Shown piece after piece: positions 60,450-64,000 of a stretch of 64,000 bases of DNA. A model generated the notes under the pieces. It ran no database searches and was not told where the DNA came from. It was given only the letters and a program-made list of their open reading frames with translations. A program made the position numbers and the translations under genes. Numbering within the stretch: position 1 is the first letter of the stretch; each line of letters starts with the position of its first letter. Origin of the DNA: Struthio camelus (lineage: Eukaryota; Chordata; Aves; Struthioniformes; Struthionidae); the NCBI RefSeq assembly GCF_040807025.1, contig NC_090942.1, positions 39,200,911 to 39,264,910 on the forward strand. The letters run 5' to 3'.

Positions 60450-63047
60450 GTCAGTATCGTATAGATACATAGAGCCGCAGATCTATAGTATTATAGGCAT
60501 GTACATGTACGTATTATACTGAAAATGAAGGAGTCCTGGCGACGGGTTTGGGGGGCTTTGTTGTGTGCTGCTTCCCAGCGAAATGGTGCCGAGGCGTAGC
60601 GAGGGGTTTTGCCGTGAGCCCCGGCGGGGCACCCCGAGGCTGAGAGCGCCGGGGTGCTGCGTGCGTGTGGCTGAGCCGCAGAGCCTCCTCGGCACTTTCA
60701 CTATTGTGCAGGGAGCGAGCTGGGGCTTTTCAATGTAAATGGGGAACATGGAGCAGCGCGGCTCCGACCAACCAGCGCTCGCTGGGTCATTTCGAGCTGA
60801 TTTTGAAATTGCGAAAGCGAGGAGCAGGGAACGGGGCTCTCCTGTCTCCCTCCTCTCTGAGCCCTTGCAATGTCTCAATCTGTGTGTGTGCGCGCGTGTG
60901 TGTGCGCGCGTGTGTCGGGTCCCACCGGGGGCTGCTGCCGCCTCCGCTCTTGACCAGCCCAGCCCCTGACTGCCCCTAGATCCTGGGGTTGGGGGAGAAG
61001 GGGGGGGTGACTAGAAAGTCGCATAGGTTTTTTTTCTTTTCTTTTTTTTTTTGGCCCCCCTCCCCCTTCCCCACCTCCTCCCTCACCCCCGTCATCGAAT
61101 GCAGAGAGGTGCCCCCATTGCCGATGGAGGTGGGGGAGGTAGCCGGAGGGGGCTTGCCCTGCATTTGCAACACCTTTTGCCTTTGCTCCAGCGCTTTCCC
61201 AGGCAGGTCGAGGCGAGGGGGACTGTTCCCGGCTCTCGGCGCGGGGAGCGGAGCCCGTTTCCCTCCCAGCCGCACTCCCAGCCCGTTCCCGAGCCCCGAA
61301 AGGGACGCACTGGGCTTCTCTTTGCCTTGCGAGACCAGAATCTGCGCTAAGGTTGCTAGATTTGTGCCTTATTTCCCCCCTGCCTCTTTCCCGAAGGGCC
61401 ATTGTCGCATCGCCGGGAAATGCAGAGCTGCATTCAGCCTGCTGCTCCCGGGCCAGGCGGGCCGAGGGAGTCCCCAGCTCTTTTCAGCCCCTCCGCAAGC
61501 GCTGGCGATGGGGAATTTTGCCTGCGGATGCAACCAATTAAGCTCGCAGCTTTGCAGAGGCTGCACGGGGTTGTTTGCAGTCCTTTCCATGCCTCGGAAG
61601 TAACGACTGCAAGCAGGGCTGCCTATTGAGCTCATTTAAAGCGAGCTTCCGTGGGCTTTAAAAGCGTTTACTCCATTCATTTAGCATCAGCTCACTGCCA
61701 TGAAAGCCTGCGAGGGGCTCCGAAAATACTGAGAGAGCTCAACAGTAGAGCCCCAGGCCGGGGGAAACCCGGCAGTTTTGATTCCCCCCCCTCCATGTGC
61801 TCCTGCAAATTGTACTGAAAGTACTTTTTGGAGAACCATAAAAGCGGAGCCCCTCATTTTCCCGCTCTGCCCTAAGTGACACTTATTCTGCCTGAGGAGC
61901 TCCGCTTTGTGCCCCACGGGCTCGCTTTACACCCTGCTCCTCCGGGTGCCCTTGCCCAGCCCAAGCAGCCAGCATCAGTCCTGCAAGCTTTCGTCGGGGC
62001 TTGCAGCCTTTTTTTTTTTTTTTTAAGCATTTGAATGTGTGGAAGAGAAAGAAAACTGCGTCTTCTTAAACGTGTTCAGCCCAGATGTGCAGTGTCTGCG
62101 AGGCTCACCACTGCGAACTGTAGCTGTTAGTGAGTCCCCTTTCCAGCCTCCCCATAACCTACCCGGGAACTAAAAAGCTGAAGGGTTTTAAGCTGGTTTA
62201 AGTTAACAAACTGCATTTAATTAGTTTTACCACATCCTGTAATCTGAATGAAATGTATAATATTTAAGACTACAAGAGTTCTGTAGTATTTATGATTCAC
62301 TGAATAAATATTTGGAATCCAAACTCTTAGTAATTCATATCCATTTTTAAAGGACTGTACAGAGGAACTAGTTAAGAAAATTGCTAAAACAATCATTGTT
62401 CCTGTGGAGTTGTTTTAGAATTGTTATTTGCTTCAGATATTTTGTTTCCTCAAGTTTTTTTTGCTTGCTAGTGCTCTATTTGAAGAAACTTTTACATTTA
62501 CGTTTTAATTCAATTCAGTTGTATTTGGAATAGGTGTGAATATAATGCATACTTCAGAACAACAGCCCCCAAAATATTTGTGCCCTTGAGACAGAAAGTA
62601 GTCTAGCTTACTTTCCAGTTTTCCAGTAGTTAACTTTTTTTTTCCCAAAAGTATGTGCTTAAAAGCTGCATATGATAATTGTATCTTGTTATAATGAAAT
62701 TTAATTGAAATTAAATGGGTAACTACTAATTTTTGAATAATCATTCTTACATGAGAGGTTCCATATCCATCTTCTTTAAAAAAGCGTTTTAGGGGATAAC
62801 TTACTTGCTAGGCTATGCAAACTTTTCAGTGTTTTTTATGCAATTACAAGGAAAATTAAGCTCTCTTTTAGTACGCAAAACAGACTTTTTTTCTTTACTT
62901 GGAATTGTTTAGTTTTCCATGTTGAATTTTAAATATTGTTTTAGCCATTTATACTGTTAATTTATACTACTCGCTTCTAGTTTATTCCTCAGATCTTCTT
63001 GGTTAGTTGTACTTTCTTGCCACAATAGCATGTTTTCCTGTATTTAG
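60450..63047 (+). other. HMGA2: HMGA2 intron 1
   Basis: The intron is about 2.6 kb, bounded by gtcagt and tatttag. Its first ~1.4 kb is GC- and CpG-rich and continues the promoter island. It contains an alternating purine-pyrimidine tract (60881-60915), a G run near 61003, a pyrimidine-rich stretch at 61028-61093 and a T run near 62010. After about 62150 it turns AT-rich with no recognised repeat. Open frames inside it (for example the 204-codon + frame at 60989-61603) have no recognisable domains and fit the low stop density of GC-rich DNA. Confidence 0.9.
60881..60915. repeat. alternating purine-pyrimidine (TG/CG) tract, Z-DNA type
   Basis: Thirty-five bases strictly alternate pyrimidine and purine: (TG)5, then CGCGCG, (TG)4, CGCGCG and TGTGT. 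TG/CG alternation is the classic Z-DNA-forming composition. The tract lies in HMGA2 intron 1, about 430 bases after exon 1. Confidence 0.9.
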
Positions 63048-63134
63048 GAACCAACTGGTGAACCATCTCCTAAAAGACCAAGAGGAAGACCCAAAGGAAG
63101 CAAAAACAAGAGTCCCTCTAAAGCAGCTCAGAAG
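63048..63134 (+). CDS. HMGA2: HMGA2 coding exon 2 (AT-hook 2)
   Basis: This second HMGA2 exon is 87 bp (29 codons, phase 0 at both ends). It encodes [18 protein letters not shown] followed by a Lys/Ser/Ala-rich linker ending AAQK. The second AT-hook, [10 protein letters not shown], is at protein residues 45-54. The exon is flanked by an acceptor ending tatttag and a strong donor, gtgaga after AAG. Length, phase and residues match the family almost exactly, and this part of HMGA2 is known to be nearly invariant in vertebrates. The third hook, the linker and the acidic C-terminal tail come from exons beyond the right edge, so the coding sequence here is partial (66 codons in total). Nothing suggests damage. 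Confidence 0.97.
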
Positions 63135-64000
63135 GTGAGATTATTAAAGAGAGAGAGTTCCTAGTGCTATTTTTTCATTAACTGGTAGCAAATATTCTAG
63201 TCATTTGGGCTGTGAACTGTGGGGTTTAAGCCTTTTTAATTATGGAAGCCACATACAGCATGTATTTTGCATTTTTAAGATTAGAAAATACATGCTGCAG
63301 GAAGACCCTAGGTACAGAAACTGTAAGGGCAGCTTACTTTTTGAATATTGTACAGATTAGTGAAATAACATGATGTATTTGATTTATTTACTGAGATGTA
63401 CTGTATATAATAAGGAAAAAATAGTAAGAATTTTATTTTCTCGATTAAGATTTTTGAAAAAGGAAGATTAATTTCTTGCCCACTTACATACGTTACTACT
63501 ACCAAATCTGTATATTAAAGCTAAGTGTTTTGCCAAACAGAGACTAATTAGAAGTAAATTCAGTTATGTATTGATGGAAATAACTGCATTTATTGAAAAT
63601 TACAGCTTAAAAATATGATGATAAAGTAAACTGTGAATTACAGTAAAATTTGTTTACTAATCAGTTTCAAAGAGACTTTTTCTTAAAGTGCTATTAGCCT
63701 TCTGAACCGCTATTTCTGTTTGGTGATGGTAGCAAATTTTTGTTATGGTGGTTCTGAATACCCTCAGCTATAGTACAAGCCCATTGAAGTCATTGCATTT
63801 AGTGCATGGGCTTTAAATCACAAATACAATTTAAGAAGTGACTTAATTTTATTTAAATTTGCAAAAGCTCAGCATTAGAAAACTGTACTAACAAGGGAGA
63901 TAAAACCTTTCTGTATGAATAATTTTAGTGGATATAAACAGTTGTGTATAGGCTTGAAAATAAACACAGGAGTTTTGTTTATGTAGATGGTTACACAGCA
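63135..64000 (+). other. HMGA2: HMGA2 intron 2 (start only)
   Basis: The sequence after the exon 2 donor is AT-rich and runs off the window. It contains a short phrase near 63776 (cccattgaagtcattg) resembling the "cattgaagtcaatgg" motif of old sauropsid interspersed repeats. No exon 3 (AT-hook 3) is seen. Confidence 0.85.

Noticed and set aside
60989-61603. 204-codon + frame in HMGA2 intron 1
   Set aside because: Begins in a pyrimidine tract (Phe/Pro runs), has no domain, and lies inside an intron of a recognised gene.
1-64000. Search for CRISPR arrays, operons, prophage, tRNA or rRNA genes
   Set aside because: None seen. The sequence is eukaryotic, and direct repeats found are simple microsatellites or two-copy duplications.

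Overview
The window looks like nuclear DNA from an amniote, most probably a sauropsid (bird favoured; crocodilian or turtle possible). The reasons are split exons with GT-AG introns, CpG islands, long AT-rich non-coding stretches, many microsatellites, and only old, heavily diverged interspersed repeats whose phrases I associate with sauropsid genomes. There are no Alu-like or other mammal-specific young repeats. The taxon is an inference.

Only one protein-coding gene can be supported. It is the start of HMGA2, on the + strand at the right end. Exon 1 coding sequence is 60339-60449 (37 codons, AT-hook 1). Exon 2 is 63048-63134 (29 codons, AT-hook 2). Both lengths match the mammalian gene. The rest of HMGA2 (AT-hook 3, acidic tail, 3' UTR) lies beyond the window, which ends in intron 2. 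A CpG-island promoter (about 59040-59520), a long pyrimidine-rich 5' leader with at least two possible upstream ORFs, and a CpG-rich first part of intron 1 surround exon 1.

The other ~59 kb is intergenic. Layout: 1-8050, AT-rich with a long (TG)n array. 8050-9110 and 10740-11110, two small GC/CpG-rich blocks flanking a homeobox-motif-rich AT segment (9830-10440). 11110-16980, ordinary intergenic with an old MIR-like fragment. 17090-18960, a large orphan CpG island with no recognisable gene, followed by G-quadruplex-prone and C-homopolymer tracts up to 19.3 kb. 19350-57770, a gene desert with scattered old SINE/MITE-like fragments, several microsatellites, and a small promoter-like GC patch at 49.3-49.8 kb. 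57780-58840, a compositionally distinct ~1 kb segment that I cannot identify and that is probably repeat-derived.

I found no tRNA, rRNA, CRISPR array, prokaryotic element, or convincing second gene. Nearly all open frames are chance frames in low-stop GC-rich DNA or microsatellites. The regulatory layout upstream of HMGA2 is the most interesting part: an orphan CpG island with three MYB-like sites spaced 11 bp apart, strong G4 tracts, and a Z-DNA-type tract in intron 1. I saw no evidence of a novel protein-based system.
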